DNA from: Cephalopachus bancanus
Lineage: Eukaryota; Chordata; Mammalia; Primates; Tarsiidae
Length of the DNA stretch: 64,000 nt
Direction: 5' to 3'
NCBI GenBank assembly: GCA_027257055.1
Contig: JAPVLO010000083.1
Coordinates: 1,426,001-1,490,000, forward strand
Shown: positions 33,410 through 45,262 of the stretch, one piece after another
Layout: the number at the start of each line of letters is the position of its first letter
Numbering within the stretch: position 1 is the stretch's first letter
The notes under the pieces: model-generated
What the model saw: the letters and a program-made list of their open reading frames with translations, nothing else
What the model was told of the DNA's origin: nothing
The model's database searches: none
Translations under genes and position numbers: made by a program

Positions 33410-36400
33410 AGTGAGAACATGTGATACTCAGTTCTTTGTTTCTGTGATAGATCACTCAGTATCACTCTAAGTCCATCCAAGTTGCTGTGAAGTTCATAAT
33501 TTTGTCCTAATTTATGACTGCATAATATACTATCATATATATGTACCACATTTTTTTATATCTGGTCCTCTTTCAATGGGCAGCATGATTGGTTCCATGT
33601 TTTTGCCATTGTGAACAATGTTGTAATAAACATATGCATGCAGATATCTTTTTAAATAGAATGATTTGTGTTCTTCAGGGTATATTCCCAGTAGGGGGAT
33701 TGTGAGGTCATATGGAAGGTTGATTTTTCGATCCTTTAGGAATCCCAAACTGTTTTCCACAGAGATCTTATTAGTTTACACTCCCACCAGCCCTGTAGAA
33801 GTGTTCTCTTTTCTCTGCATCCTCTCCTGCATCTGTTGTTTTTTGAGTTATTGATGATGGCCATCCTGACTGGAGTTAGATGGTATAGCAGTGTGTGTTT
33901 TTTGTTTGTTTTTTTTGTTTTTGAGTTGGAGTCTCACTCTGTTGCTCAGACTGGAGTGCAGTGGCCGCTCCCGGCCACCGCAGCCTTGACCTGCTGGACT
34001 CCGGCAATCCTTCCGCCTCAGCCTTCCAAGTAGCTGGAACTACAGGCGCGTGCTACCACGCCTGGCTCATTTTGATTTATTGTAGAGATGAGGTCTCTCA
34101 ACTTGCCCAGGCGGGTCTTGAACCCTCGGGCTTAGGCAATCCACTCACCTCAGCCTCCCAAAGGTGCGGGATTACAGGCTAAGCCACCAAGCCCGGCATC
34201 AGTGTGGTTTTAATTTGCACTTCTTTGATGACTAGTGAGGCTGAGCATTTTTTCATGTATCTGTTGGCTGCTCATATGTCTTCTTTTAAGAACTGTCTAT
34301 TCATATCTTTTGCCCACCTTGTAATAGGGCTGTTTGTTTTTTCTTTTTGGCACATTTGAGTTCCTTGTAGAGTCTAGATGTTAGGCCTTTGTCAGATATA
34401 CAGTTGGCAAATATTTTTTCCCAGTTTTTGGGCTGTCTCCCTGCTCCCTTGATGGTTTCTTTGGCTTTGCACCCTTTCAGTTTGATGAAGTCTCACTTGC
34501 CTATCTTATCTCTTGTGGCATGGGCACTTGGGGTTTTGGACAGGAATTGGTTGTCAGTTCCAATTTCCATAAGGGTGACTTCTGCATTTTCTAAGGTTCT
34601 TATAGTTTGAGGTTTTACGTTTAGGTCTTTGATTCATTTAGAGTTGATTTTTGTGTATGGTGATAGGTAGGGGTCTTGTTTTAATCTTCTGCATGTGGTC
34701 AGCAAGTTTTCCCAGCACCATTTACTGAATAGGTTCTCCTCTCCCCAGTGGTTGGTGGTGGAGGCTTTGTCGAAGATGAGTTGGTTGAGAAACTGAGGTT
34801 TGCTTCTGGAGTCTCTATCCTGTTCCATTGGTCTATATGCCTGTTCTTGTACCAATACCAGGCTGTTTTGATTATTGACGCTTTATAATAAAGTTTAAAG
34901 TCTGAGAGTGTGATACCTCCTGCTTTGTTTTTTGCTTTTTTTTTTTCCTGAGGATTTTTTTTTTTTGCTATTCATGGTCATTTATGTTTCCATATGAATT
35001 ACTGTATTGTTGTTTCCAGGTCTGAGAAGAATGTTGCTGGTAATTTGATGGGTATTACATTAAATCTGTAGATTGCCTTGGGTAGGATGGAAGTCTTAAC
35101 AATTTTGATTCTTCCAGTTCATGAGCATGGGGTATTTTTCCATTTGTTTGTGTCATCTTTGATTTCTTTGAGCAGTGTTTTGTAGTTTTCATTGTAAACG
35201 TCTTTCATATCTCTGGTTGGGAAGATGCCAAGGTGTTTCTTTTTTCTTTTTCTTTTTTGTGTGTGGCTATTGTGAATGGGTTTGTGTTTTTTATTTGGGT
35301 TTCTGTTTGTTTACTATTGGCGTATAGAAATGTGACTATATTTTGTACATTTATTTTATATCCTGAGACTTTGCCAAAGTCCTTTATCAGTGCAAGGAGG
35401 TTTTTAACAGATTCTCTTGGGTTTTCAAGGTGTGGAGTCATGTTGTCTGCAAAGAGGGATAACTTGACTTCCTCTTTTCCTATTTAGATACTCCTGATCT
35501 CCTGCTCTTGTCTGATTGTTCTAGCTAGGACTTCTAAAACTATATTGAACAGGAGGGGTGAGAGTGGACATCTTTGTCTTGTTCTCGTTTTCAGGGGAAA
35601 AGGTTCCAATTTCTGTGTGTTTAGCAGCATGCTGGCTATAGGTTTCCCATAGATGGATCTTACTATTTTGTGGTATGTTCCATCTATACCTATATGTTCG
35701 AGGGTTTTTATCAAGAAGGGGTGCTAGATTTTATTAAAAGCCTTTTCTGCATCTAATGATATAATCATGTGACTTTTGTTTTTACGTCTATTGATGTATT
35801 TATTTGCGTTTATGGTCTTGCAGATGTTGAACCAGTCCTGCATTCCAGAAATGAAGCCGACTTGGTCGTGGTGGATATTTTTGAGATGTGTTGTTGGATC
35901 TGGTTTGCTGGGGTCTTGTTGACTACATACTAAAATTGTATCTATGTTTGTCAAGGATATTGGCCTGTAGTTCTCTTTCTTTGTTGGATCTTTACCTGGT
36001 TTGGGTATCAATGTGATGTTAGCTCCATAAGATGATGTGGGGAGAGTTCTATCTTTCTCAATTGCCTGGAATACTTTCAATAGGATTAGTATCACTTCTT
36101 CCTTATATGATTTGTAGAATTCTTGCGGGAAAGCCATATGATTCCGTGCTTTTTTTTCTGTAGGTATTTTTCTTATGACATAGTCAATTTCCTGGATTGT
36201 TATCAGTCTATTTGGGGTCTAGGTTTCTCCTTGTTTCAACCTGTGGAGGTTTTGTGATGTCAGAAAGGCCTCCTTTTTTTTTTTAATATTTTTAAGTTTG
36301 TTTCCATACAAGTGTACATAATAGTATCTGATAATCTTTTGTATTTCTTCAGGGTCAGTTGTGACTTGATCTTTTGCTTTTCTGATTTTGTTTATTTGAA

Positions 36401-37380
36401 CTTTTTCTCACTTTTTCTTGGTCAGTCTAGTTAGGGTTCCATCAATCTAGTGTATCCTTTCAAAGAACCAGTTTTTTGTTTTGTTGATTTTTTTTGTAAT
36501 ATATTTTTGTCTTCTGTGTCCTGAATTTGGGCTTTTATTTTGGTGATCTGGATTCTTCTGCCGAAGTTAGGATTTGATGGTGTTGCTTTTCCAGTTTCCT
36601 TAGGTCATTTATTAGACTGTTAACTTGTGATCTTTCCATTTTCTTGATATGTGTTTGTAGAGATATAAATTCCCCTCTTAGTACCTCTTTATGGCATACC
36701 AGAGGTTTGGATAAGATGTTTATTCATTTTCATTTCTTTCCAGGTACCTTTTAATCTCTGTTGTGATATCCATGTTGACCCAGGAGTTGTTTAGCATCAT
36801 GCTTTTTAGTTTTCATGTCTTTTTAAGTTTTGGGGGAACTTTGCTGGTGTTGATATTTATTTTTATTATACTCTTATCTGAGAAGGTGCCTGGCAGAATC
36901 TCAGTTTTATGGAATTTGTTTATGCTTGATTTATGGTCGAGCATGTGATCAATCTTAGAGTGTGTTCCATGTGGTGATGAGTAGAATGTATATTCCGTGG
37001 TTGTTGGGTGGAGTGTTCTGTAGGTATCAATTAAGTCCATTTGGTCAAGTGTCACATTGAGGTTCCAGATCTCCTTGTTGACTTTTTGTCTTGATGATCT
37101 GTCTAGAGTTTTGGGTGGGGTATTTAAGTCCCCAACTATGACAGTGTTAGAGCCAATATCTTTTTTAAGTTTACCTAGGATGCCGCTTTATGAGAGTTGG
37201 TGCTCCTATGTTGGGTGCATATATATTTAGGATGTGTATTTCTTGTTGGTGGATGGAACCTTTTATTATTATGTAGTGGCCTTCCATATCTTTTGAAAAT
37301 TTTGATAGCTTAAAGAGTATTTTGTCTGACGTTAATATTGTGATTTCTGCTTTCTTTTGTGTTCTGCTTCCTGAAATTTT
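33410..37380 (-). pseudogene. L1 ORF2 pseudogene (type B), EN start deleted
   Basis: RT frames are visible at 35724-36137 ([20 protein letters not shown]), 35484-35714 ([17 protein letters not shown]) and 35205-35441 ([14 protein letters not shown]). The catalytic box at 35442-35453 reads FADN instead of FADD. EN sequence survives only from about its middle (GHYIIIKGSIHQQEIHILN at 37171-37330). The first 70 or so residues, with N-terminal EN catalytic residues, are missing because of a deletion joining it to ORF1. Confidence 0.85.
33901..34197 (-). mobile_element. Alu, lineage-specific subfamily, antisense (innermost layer)
   Basis: Full-length antisense Alu with a (TTTTTTG)n-like tail. TSD about 14 bp with mismatches, AGCAGTGTGTGTTT (33887-33900) and ATCAGTGTGGTTTT (34198-34211). 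It is the deepest element of the nest. Confidence 0.93.
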
Positions 37381-37384
37381 GTTT

Positions 37385-38307
37385 TCTATCCTCTTAGCGT
37401 AAGCTCTTAGGAATTGAATGTCTGGGAAGGATTTTAATTCTCCATCACTGATGATGCTTAACTTAGCTGGGTAAGTAATTCTTGGTTGAAATTGTTTATC
37501 TTTGAGAACTTTGAAGATTGGCTCCAAGCTCTCCTAACCTGAAGTGTTTCTGTATATAAGTCTGCTGCTATTCTAATTGGTCTTCCCTGGTAAGTAGTCT
37601 GACCTTTTTCTCCTGCTGCCTTTAGGATTTTTATTTTATACCTACCTCGTGTAGGCAAATTACTATGTGCCTAGGAGTTGGTCTTCTTCATTTGTTGCTT
37701 TAGAGGGGTTCTCTGCATGTCTTGTGTTTGAGTGGTCACATCTCTGATGAGATGAGGGAAATTTTCTTGATTATTTTCATGGAATGTTTGTTCCAAGGTG
37801 GTCTCTGTCTTTCTATCTGCCTCAGAAATTCCAATTAATCTTAGGTTCAGCCTCTTGAAATAATCGTCCCTCTCTTGAAGGTTTTGTTCTGTTTTTTAAA
37901 GCTTCTTTTCTATATTTTTAACAGTTTGGGTTAGTTCCATATTTTGGATCTCAAGGTTTGAGAATCTTTCTTCTGCTTGGTTAATTCTGCTTTCCATGCT
38001 TATCAGTTTGTTATTTATTTCATTCACTGTATTCCTTATTGCTGTTATCTAAGTTATAAACTCCTTCATTCTTTCCTCTTGTCTCACCTCAAATTTATTT
38101 ACTCTCTATTAATGTCTTGATATCTGGGTTTGTGGTTTGAGACCAATCATTCTGAGGGCTCTTCATTGTTTGCATGCCAAAGTCTGTATTCTCAGTAGCT
38201 GACCTCCCAGGGGTCTGTGTGAGACCCATATTCTTCCTTTGATTTTTCTTCATTTGCATAGATTTTCCTCCCCCCTCCCTTTTAAACTTCTTTAAGTTTG
38301 TTGTCAT
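37385..38307 (-). pseudogene. L1 ORF1 pseudogene (type B), C-terminus fused to ORF2
   Basis: N-terminal lysine-rich part at 38095-38307 (KKFKREGGGKSMQMKKN), coiled-coil at about 37900-38090 (NEINNKLISMESRINQAEER in translation of the minus strand), and RRM/CTD at about 37400-37700 (ILKAAGEKGQTTYQGRP). The C-terminus (FPDIQFLRAYAKRIENK) runs in frame into EN sequence (SRTQKKAEITIL), so one frame at 37171-37527 spans both. Frameshifts separate the other parts. Confidence 0.8.
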
Positions 38308-39578
38308 GGATGGAGGAGGGTGACTTTTACTTCTGTTTGCTCGATCTCATATTCTTCCTTATTTGTATCCTGTGGCTTTGTTCAATTCTGAAGCTGGACT
38401 GGGTGGGTGGGGCTGTACTTTTTTCAGTTTTGAGATTTCATTGAGAGGAGAGTTGTGATTCAGAAACTATCTGCAGATCTCACTATCCGCTGACAGGTGT
38501 GTGGGCCCCCTTGAACCTACTTCTCATTGCCTTACAATCTGTCCATGCAGTGGGGGTATAGGTTTGCCCCCTGAAAGCAAAATGAGGTAAGAAAAAGGAA
38601 AAGAATGGACAAAGGAAGGAGGGGGCTGAGTGGAAGATGGAGAGAGAGAAGAATAAGAAGGAAAATAGACAGGTATACCAACTAACGAATGAAAAGAGAT
38701 ACAAATAAAGACAGAAAAGATAAAAAACAAAAACATAAAGACAATTATTCAAACACATAAACTGACAAAACCCCCCATTGATGTTCTCTCCCTCAAAAAT
38801 ATCCATATACAAACAGAAAGTCTAAAAAAAAGCAATAAAATAACAAAAACAAAGCAAGTGTGAGAACATAATCAAAAACAGAAAAAGAGAAGAGGAAAAG
38901 AAAAAAAGCAAAAAACAAATAAACAAAAGAAAACAAGCAAACAAACACCCCGCCCCCCCAAAAAAACCTCACTCTGATCTGGACTCACCTGGCTTGCTGC
39001 CACTGTTGTCAAGTCTCCCATTCAGATCTGATGTGTTTGTGCCTGTTCCAGTGTGGGAGTGGGGGGCATCTGTCTCTCTGAGTTTGATGAGATAACCTCT
39101 AGGTCCCAGGTTGGAGGCTGGGTAGAGCTGGGTGGGGCAATGCAGATCTCTGCCTGGTCCCGGGACAGACAAAATGACTCTGGCTGGTGCTTCCTCACTG
39201 GTGGTGGGACTTCTCTCCAACTCTCCCTGACCTGCTCTCTCCACAGATTCAGGGTTCCTTCCACTCTGGTGTCACAGGTGATGGTGTGGCTGGGCCCTAG
39301 AGGGTGAGGATCAGCTGTAATCCCCAACCTTTTCTCAGGAGAGCCCCAAGAACAGCAGATGATCCTGTGCAATGGTGGTTCCAAATCTCAGGGCAGTAGG
39401 GGGTTGTAGTCACCTCCGGAGGAGAGCCCTGTGTACATGAACCCAAATCTCCCCTCAGACGGACTTTCACTTACCCACTGGCACATACCCACTCATGCAG
39501 AGAGTCTTTATGGACCCTCGCATTTGTGGAGACTCTCACAGTCCAAACTGACCTGTCACCATCTTGCCGGAAATCCTC
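38308..39578 (-). promoter_or_regulatory. L1 type B 5' UTR
   Basis: About 1.27 kb between ORF1 and the L1 5' end. The part at 38970-39578 is GC-richer (for example GGTCCCGGGACAGACAAAAT near 39160) and resembles an L1 promoter region. The part at 38575-38960 is a long A/purine-rich tract on the plus strand. Confidence 0.6.
38575..38960 (+). repeat. Long A-rich/purine-rich tract in L1 5' UTR
   Basis: About 385 bp composed mostly of A and G (with scattered C) on the plus strand, e.g. GGAAAAGAATGGACAAAGGA and AAAAACAAATAAACAAAAGA. In the L1 sense strand it is a polypyrimidine/T-rich stretch. Confidence 0.8.
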
Positions 39579-40457
39579 TGTTATTTTTTGAGTTATTGAT
39601 GATGACCATCCTGACTGGTATCTCAGTGTGGTATCTCAGTGTGTTTTTAATTTGCATTTATTTGGTGATTAGTGAGGCAAAACATTTTTTCATGTACCTG
39701 TTTATCCAGCCCACTTTCAATGGGCATTAGGGTTGGTTTGATGTTTTTGCTATTGTAAATAGTATGACAATAAACATGAATGTGCAGGTGTCTTTTTTTG
39801 TAGAATGTTTTATGCTCCTCCAGGTATATTCACAGGAGAAAGATTGCTGGATAGTATGGATAGTCAATTTTTAATTATTTTAGAAATTGCCACACTGCTA
39901 TCCATAGAGGTTGAACTATCTTGCACTGCCATCAACAGTGTAGAAGCATTCTTTTTTTCTCTGCACCCATGCCAATATTTGTTGCTTTTTGACTTACTAA
40001 TGATAGCTATCCTTACTGGTGTTAGGTCATATCTCATTTTGGTTTTGATTTGCATTTCTCTGATTATTAGTGAAGCTGAACATTTTTTCATGTGTCTATT
40101 AGCTACTTATATGTCATCTTTTGAGAAGTATTTGTTCATGTCCTTTGTCTACTTTGTAATGGGTTTGTTAGTTTTTTTTCTTTCATTTTGTTTGTGTTCT
40201 TTCTAGATCCTGGATGTTAGACCTTTGTCAGATGCATAATTTGCAAATATCTTTTCCCATTCTGTGTGTTATATTTTTACTCTCCTGATGTTTTTCTTGT
40301 CTGTGCAAAAGCTCTCAGCTTGATGAGGTTTCACTTGTCTACCTTAGCTTTTATGGCATTCTCTTTTGGGGACTTGGTCAAGCATTTGTTGTCTTCTCTG
40401 ATGTGCAGAAAGGTGTTTCTTATGTTTTCTTTTAGGAATCTTATAGTTTGAGGTTTT

Positions 40458-40735
40458 TTTTTCTTTTCTTTTTTTTTACGTTGGAGTCTCACTTTGTTGC
40501 CCAGGCTAGAGTGCAGTAGCCGCTCCTGGCCACTGCAGCCTCGACCTGCTGGGCTCCAGCAATCCTTCTGCTTCAGCCTTCCAAGTAGCCAGAACTACAG
40601 GCATGTGCTATCACACCTGGCTAATTTTTTTATTTATTGTAGAGATGATTTCTCATCAAGTTGCCCAGGCTGGTCTGGAACCCGTGGGCTCAGGCAATTC
40701 ACTCACCTCAGCCTCCCAAGGTGCTGGGATTACAG
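40458..40735 (-). mobile_element. Alu, antisense, 5' end missing
   Basis: Antisense dimer ending at GCTGGGATTACAG, lacking about the first 20 bases of the Alu. TSD about 13 bp with one mismatch, AGTTTGAGGTTTT (ends about 40457) and AGTTTGAAGTTTT (40736-40748). Confidence 0.92.
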
Positions 40736-41359
40736 AGTTTGAAGTTTTAAGGTTAGATCTTTGATCCATTTAGAGTTGATTTTTAAAATATGGTGATAGG
40801 TAGGGGTCCAGCTTGATTCTACTGCATGAAATCAACCAGTTTTCCCACACCATTTGCTAAATATGGTCTTCTTTCCCCAGTGATTGGTATTGGTAGTTTT
40901 ATTGAACATGAGTTGATTGAGAGTCTGTGTTTTTGTTTCTGGAGACTCTGTCCTTTTCCATTGATCTATGTGTTTATACTTGTACCAATACCAGGTTGTT
41001 TTGGTTACTGTAGCCTTGTAATAAAGTTTGAAGTTTGGAAGTGTGATACCTCCTGCTTTCTTCCTTTTGCTGAGGATTGTTTTGTCTATTTGTACTCTTA
41101 TTTGTTTCCATTTTGTTTCTGTATTGTCATTTTCAGGTCTGAAAATTTTTTTGTTGGTAATTGCATTGAATCTATAGGTTATCTTGGGCAGGATAGACAT
41201 CTTGCCAATATTGGTTCTTTCAATTCATGAGCATGGACTGGTTTTCCATTTGTTTGTGTCATCCTTGATTTCTTTGAGCAGCATTTTATAGATATTGTTG
41301 TAAAGATCTTTCACTTCTCTGGTTAGGTGGATGGGTGGATGCCAAGGGATTTCTTTTTT

Positions 41360-41370
41360 TTTTTTTTTAT
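41360..41370 (+). repeat. Homopolymer T run in L1 ORF2
   Basis: A T run of about 16 starting near 41354 inside antisense ORF2, a likely slippage site. Noted only because it breaks the reading frame. Confidence 0.6.
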
Positions 41371-42660
41371 CACTACTGTGAATGGGATTGTGCTTTTTAC
41401 TTGGTTCTCCACCTGCTTGTTGCTGGTGTATAGAAATATAACTGTCTTTTGCATATTGATTTTGTACCCTGAGAGTTTATTCAAGTCAATTATCAATGCA
41501 AGAAGTTTTTTGACAGGTTTCAAGGTATAGAATCATATTGTTCACAAAGAAAGATTGTGTAACTTCCTCTTTCCTATTTAGATACCCTTGATTTCCTTTT
41601 CTTTTTTACCTGATTGCTCTGGCTAGGGCTTCCAGCACCATATTGAACAGGAGGAGTGAGAGTGGGTATCCTTGTATTGTTCCCATTCTTAAGGGGAATG
41701 CTTACAGCTTCTGCCCATTGAGCAAAATGTTGGGCATGGTTTACTGTAGATGGCTCTTATTGTTTTGAGGAATGTCTAGGTGCTTTTATGTCTAAGTGCT
41801 GAAAGGTTTTTGTCAAGAAGGGATACTGAATTTTGTTGAATTCTTTTTCTGTGTCTAATGATATGATCATGTGGTTCTTGGTTTTATATCTGTTCATGTC
41901 CTGATTTATGTTTATGGTTTTGTGAATGTTCAACCAGCCCTATATCTCAGAATTGAAGACCACCTGGTCATGATGGATAATTCTTGAGATGTGTTATTGC
42001 ATCCAACTTGCTAGAACCTTGTTGAGATTTTTTGTGTCTATGTTCATCAAAGAGACTGGCCTGTCATTCTCTTTCTTGTTGGGTCTTTGCCATGTTTGGG
42101 CATCAAAAATATGATGTTAGCTTCATAAGTGAGTTGGGGAGAACTCCACCATTTTCAATGGCCTGGAATACTTTCAATAAAATTGGTATCAGCTCCTCTT
42201 TGTATGTATTGTAAAAATTACTTGTGAAGCAATCTAGTCTGAGGCTCTTTTTGGAGGGGGATATTTCTTATGACTGAGTCAATTTCCTGGATTATTGGTC
42301 TGTTTAGAGTTTCAGTTTCTTTTCATCCTTGAGCTGTTGTGTGATACCAGAAAGCCCTCTGTTTCCTTTAGGTCTTCTGTTTTATTTGCATACAGTTATT
42401 CATAGTAATATCTGATCATCTTTTGAATTTCACAGTAAGTTGTGACTTCACCTTTTCTGTTTGTAATTGTGTTTCTTTGGCCTCTCTCTTTTTTTTTAGG
42501 TCACTTTGGTTGGGGGTGGGGGTGTCCAGAATCTTATTTACCCTTTCAAAGAACCAACTTTTATCTTGTCTGTCTATGATATTTTTGTTTTCTGTATCTT
42601 GTGATTGTGATTTTATCTTGGTGATCAGGATTCTTCTGAAGTTAGAATTTAGATAATCTA

Positions 42661-42945
42661 GCCGGGCTCGGTGGCTCAGCCTGTAATCCCGCGCCTTTGG
42701 GAGGCTGAGGTGAGTGGATTGCCTGAGCCCGCGGGTTCGAGACCCGCCTGGGCAGCGAGACCTCATCTCTACAATAAATCAAAAATCAGCCGGGCGTGGT
42801 AGCACGTGCCTGTAATTCCAGCTACTCGGAAGGTTGAGGCAGAAGGATCGCCGGAGCCCAGCAGGTCGAGGCTGCGGTGGCCAGGAGCGGCCACTGCACT
42901 CCAGTCTGAGCGACAGAGTGAGACTCCAACTCAAAAAAAAAAAAG
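42661..42945 (+). mobile_element. Alu, lineage-specific subfamily, near-consensus
   Basis: Full dimer with intact GCGGGTTCGAGACCCGC. Perfect 15-bp TSD GAATTTAGATAATCT at 42645-42659 and 42946-42960. Among the youngest-looking copies. Confidence 0.97.
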
Positions 42946-43026
42946 GAATTTAGATAATCTTGCCTTTCTAGCTCCTTTAGGTGTGGCATTAGGCTGTTTA
43001 CTTGTGATCTTTCTGCTTTCTTGATA

Positions 43027-43049
43027 TGTGTGTGTGTGTGTGTGTGTGT
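43027..43049 (+). repeat. (TG)n microsatellite
   Basis: About 11 TG units in antisense L1 ORF2. Confidence 0.95.
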
Positions 43050-43856
43050 AATACAATAAATTTTCCTCTTAACAATGATTTCATGGCATTACAGAGGTTC
43101 TGATAAGATGTGTCTTGGTTATCATTTGTTTCCAGGATTCTTTTTAGTTCTGCTTAATTTCCACGTTGACCCAAATGCCATTCAGCAGTGTGTTGTTTAG
43201 TGTCCATATCTTTGTGTGTTTTGGGGGGGATCTTGTTTGTGGCAATATTTATTTTTATTCTACCGTGATCTAGAAAGATGCATGGTATTATTTCTATCTT
43301 TTGAAATTTGTTCACACTTGATTTATTTCTGAGAATGTGATTCATCTTAGATTATGTTCCATGTGCTAGAGTAGAATGAATACTCTGTAGATGTTGAATG
43401 GAGTATTCTATAGATGTCTATTAAATCTATTTGATCAAGTGTTGAGTTAAGGTTTCAAATCTCCCTGTTGGTTTTTTGCCTTGATGATCTATCTAGAGCT
43501 GTTAGTGGGATATTTAGGTCTCCAGCTATGATTGTGTGAGGGTCAGTGTTCTCTCTTAGTTTACTTAGTAGTTGTTTTGTAAAACCTGATGCCCTGTGTT
43601 GGGTGAATATATGTTTAAGATGTATATTTCTAGCTGGTGGGTCAAGCCTTTTATATTATGTAGTGTCCTTCTGTGTTCTTTTAAATTTTCAATGGTTTGA
43701 AGTCTGCTTTGTCTGATATCAGAATTGCAATGCATGCTCCCTTCTGTTTTCCATTTACCTGAAAGACCATTTTCCAGCTCCAAACTTTGAGACTGTGGGC
43801 GTCCTTTGCAGTGAAATGAGTTTCTTGAAGGCAGCAGACTATTGGATCATACTTCC

Positions 43857-44130
43857 TTTTTTTTTTTTTTTGCATTGGAGTCTCACTCTGTCGCCTAGGC
43901 TGGATGCAGTGGCACACTCATGGCTGCCCCAGTGTCAACCTGCTGGGCTCCAGCGGTCCTTCTGCCTCAGCCTTCCAAGTAGCCAGAAGCACAGGCATAT
44001 GCTACCACACCTGGCTAATTTTTGATTTATTGTAGAGGCAAGGTCTTGCCAAGTTGCCTGGGCTGACCTCGACCCGTGGACCTAGGCAATCCCTTGGCCT
44101 CTCAAAGTGCTGAACCACTGAGCCTAGCCT
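43857..44130 (-). mobile_element. Alu (older, J-like), antisense
   Basis: T-run, then TTGGAGTCTCACTCTGTCGC and the J-type CACACTCATGGCTGC. Ends at GAGCCTAGCC. Flanks GGATCATACTTCCT and GGGTTATATTTCTT may be a diverged TSD. Interrupts the EN domain of the type A L1. Confidence 0.88.
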
Positions 44131-44295
44131 GGGTTATATTTCTTTATTCAGTTTTCCACTCTGTGTCTCTTCAGTGGCACGTTTAGTCCATTTATGTTCA
44201 AATTGATTATTAAAATGTGAGTTTGTCCCAATCATAAGGCTCCTGGGGGTTGCTTTGTTTCCTTTTTATTTTTGCATTTACGTAACGGTGTATTT

Positions 44296-45262
44296 TCATT
44301 TTGTGAGTGCTCTGTATGCTCTGTTAACTCTTTGTTTTCCTTTACTTTTGCAATGGATGTGACTTACTTTTTTTTCCCCCCCTGTGTTCAACATCTTAAG
44401 CATCTCTTGAGGAGCTGGTCTGGAGGCAGTATATTCTCTTAGGGATTGGATGTCTGGGAAGGATTTTAATTCTCCATCCCTGATTAAGCTTAGTTTGGTG
44501 GGGTAGGAAATTCTTGGCTGGAATTGCTTTTCAATAAGAACATTAAAATTTGGACTCCAGTCCCTTCTGTCTTGTAGTGTCTTTTGCAGATAAGTCTGTA
44601 GCATTTCTGATGGGTCTTCCCCAGTTGGTAGTCTGGCCTTTCTCTCTTGTTGTCTTTAGGATTTTTTTCTTTCATGCTTACTTTGTGGAGGTGGATTACT
44701 ATGTGTCTTGAGGATGATCTTCTCATGTGATGTCTTGCAGGGGTTCTGTGAATCACTTGTGCTTGAATGGTCACCTCCCTAGCAAGATGTAGTAAGTTTT
44801 CCTTGGATGATCTCATAGAATGCTTGTTCTGTGGTGTTTTCAGTTTCCCTTTCTTCTTTAGGGATACCAATCAGGCATGGATTTGACTTTCTGACAGTGG
44901 CACATCTAGTAGAGGCTTTATTCCTTCTTTTTTTTGTCCCCCCCCATGTTTTTGACAGACTGGGTTAATTCTATATTCTGGTCTTCAAGTTCTGAAATTC
45001 TTTCTTCTTCCTAGTTGTTCCTGTTCCCTATGCTTGTTACTGTGTTTAAAATTTCTTGGATAAACTTCTTCATTTCCATTATTTCAGAAAGGAGTTTTCT
45101 GTAACTGGCTAACTCTTTTGCTTCATGTACAACTTTAGCGAGTTTTGCTTCTAGTTTCTCATGTTTCTCTCTGTTCATTTTAGCCATCCACTCTCTGATT
45201 TCTGGGACTATCATCTGGGGCAGGTCATTCTTTTTGTGTTCCAGTAGCTCTTTTTTGGGCAC
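44296..45262 (-). pseudogene. L1 ORF1 pseudogene (type A, antisense)
   Basis: Frames at 45011-45262 (coiled-coil part, LAKVVHEAKELASYRKLLSE), 44490-44870 (RRM, NLLHLAREVTIQAQVIHRTP) and 44296-44604 (C-terminus, NVLIEKQFQPRISYPTKLSL) together cover ORF1, but in different frames. It is not functional. The ORF1 order matches the sense type A copy at 23780-24660. Confidence 0.82.

Larger units (their letters stand above)
33163..39578 (-). mobile_element. Near full-length L1 (type B), antisense, inactive
   Basis: About 6.4 kb. The type B 3' UTR is near 33205-33300, ORF2 remnants run to about 37380, ORF1 about 37385-38307, and the 5' UTR to 39578 (sense start GAGGATTTCCGGCAAGATGG). Short TSD TGTTATTT at 33155-33162 and 39579-39586 inside the older type B fragment. 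About 45 bp of AT-rich non-L1 sequence (33163-33205) lies between the TSD and the 3' end. An Alu sits at 33901-34197. An internal deletion removes the end of ORF1 and the start of ORF2. Confidence 0.85.
32519..39700 (-). mobile_element. L1 (type B), 5'-truncated, antisense, itself split
   Basis: Pieces 32519-33154 (type B 3' UTR and ORF2 end) and 39587-39700 (antisense ORF2 up to CATGTACCTG). Together they form a roughly 750-bp insertion. It sits in the type A L1 with a 21-bp TSD differing at two positions: 32498-32518 (starts TTTATCCAGTCCAC) and 39701-39721 (starts TTTATCCAGCCCAC). The gap is a second, near full-length type B L1. Confidence 0.88.
39722..44240 (-). pseudogene. L1 ORF2 pseudogene (type A, antisense)
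   Basis: ORF2 from the C-terminal region (39864-40091 shows [15 protein letters not shown]) through RT to EN. The RT catalytic box at 41537-41548 reads FVNN instead of FADD. EN traces at 43681-43917 (VCCLQETHFTAKDAHSLKVW) are cut by an Alu at 43857-44130, and the EN start lies near 44150-44240. Alus at 40458-40735 and 42661-42945 and many stops break it further. Confidence 0.85.

Noticed and set aside
38483..38812. 109-codon minus-strand frame rich in F, S and Y
   Set aside because: Translation of the pyrimidine-rich strand of the L1 5' UTR; low complexity.
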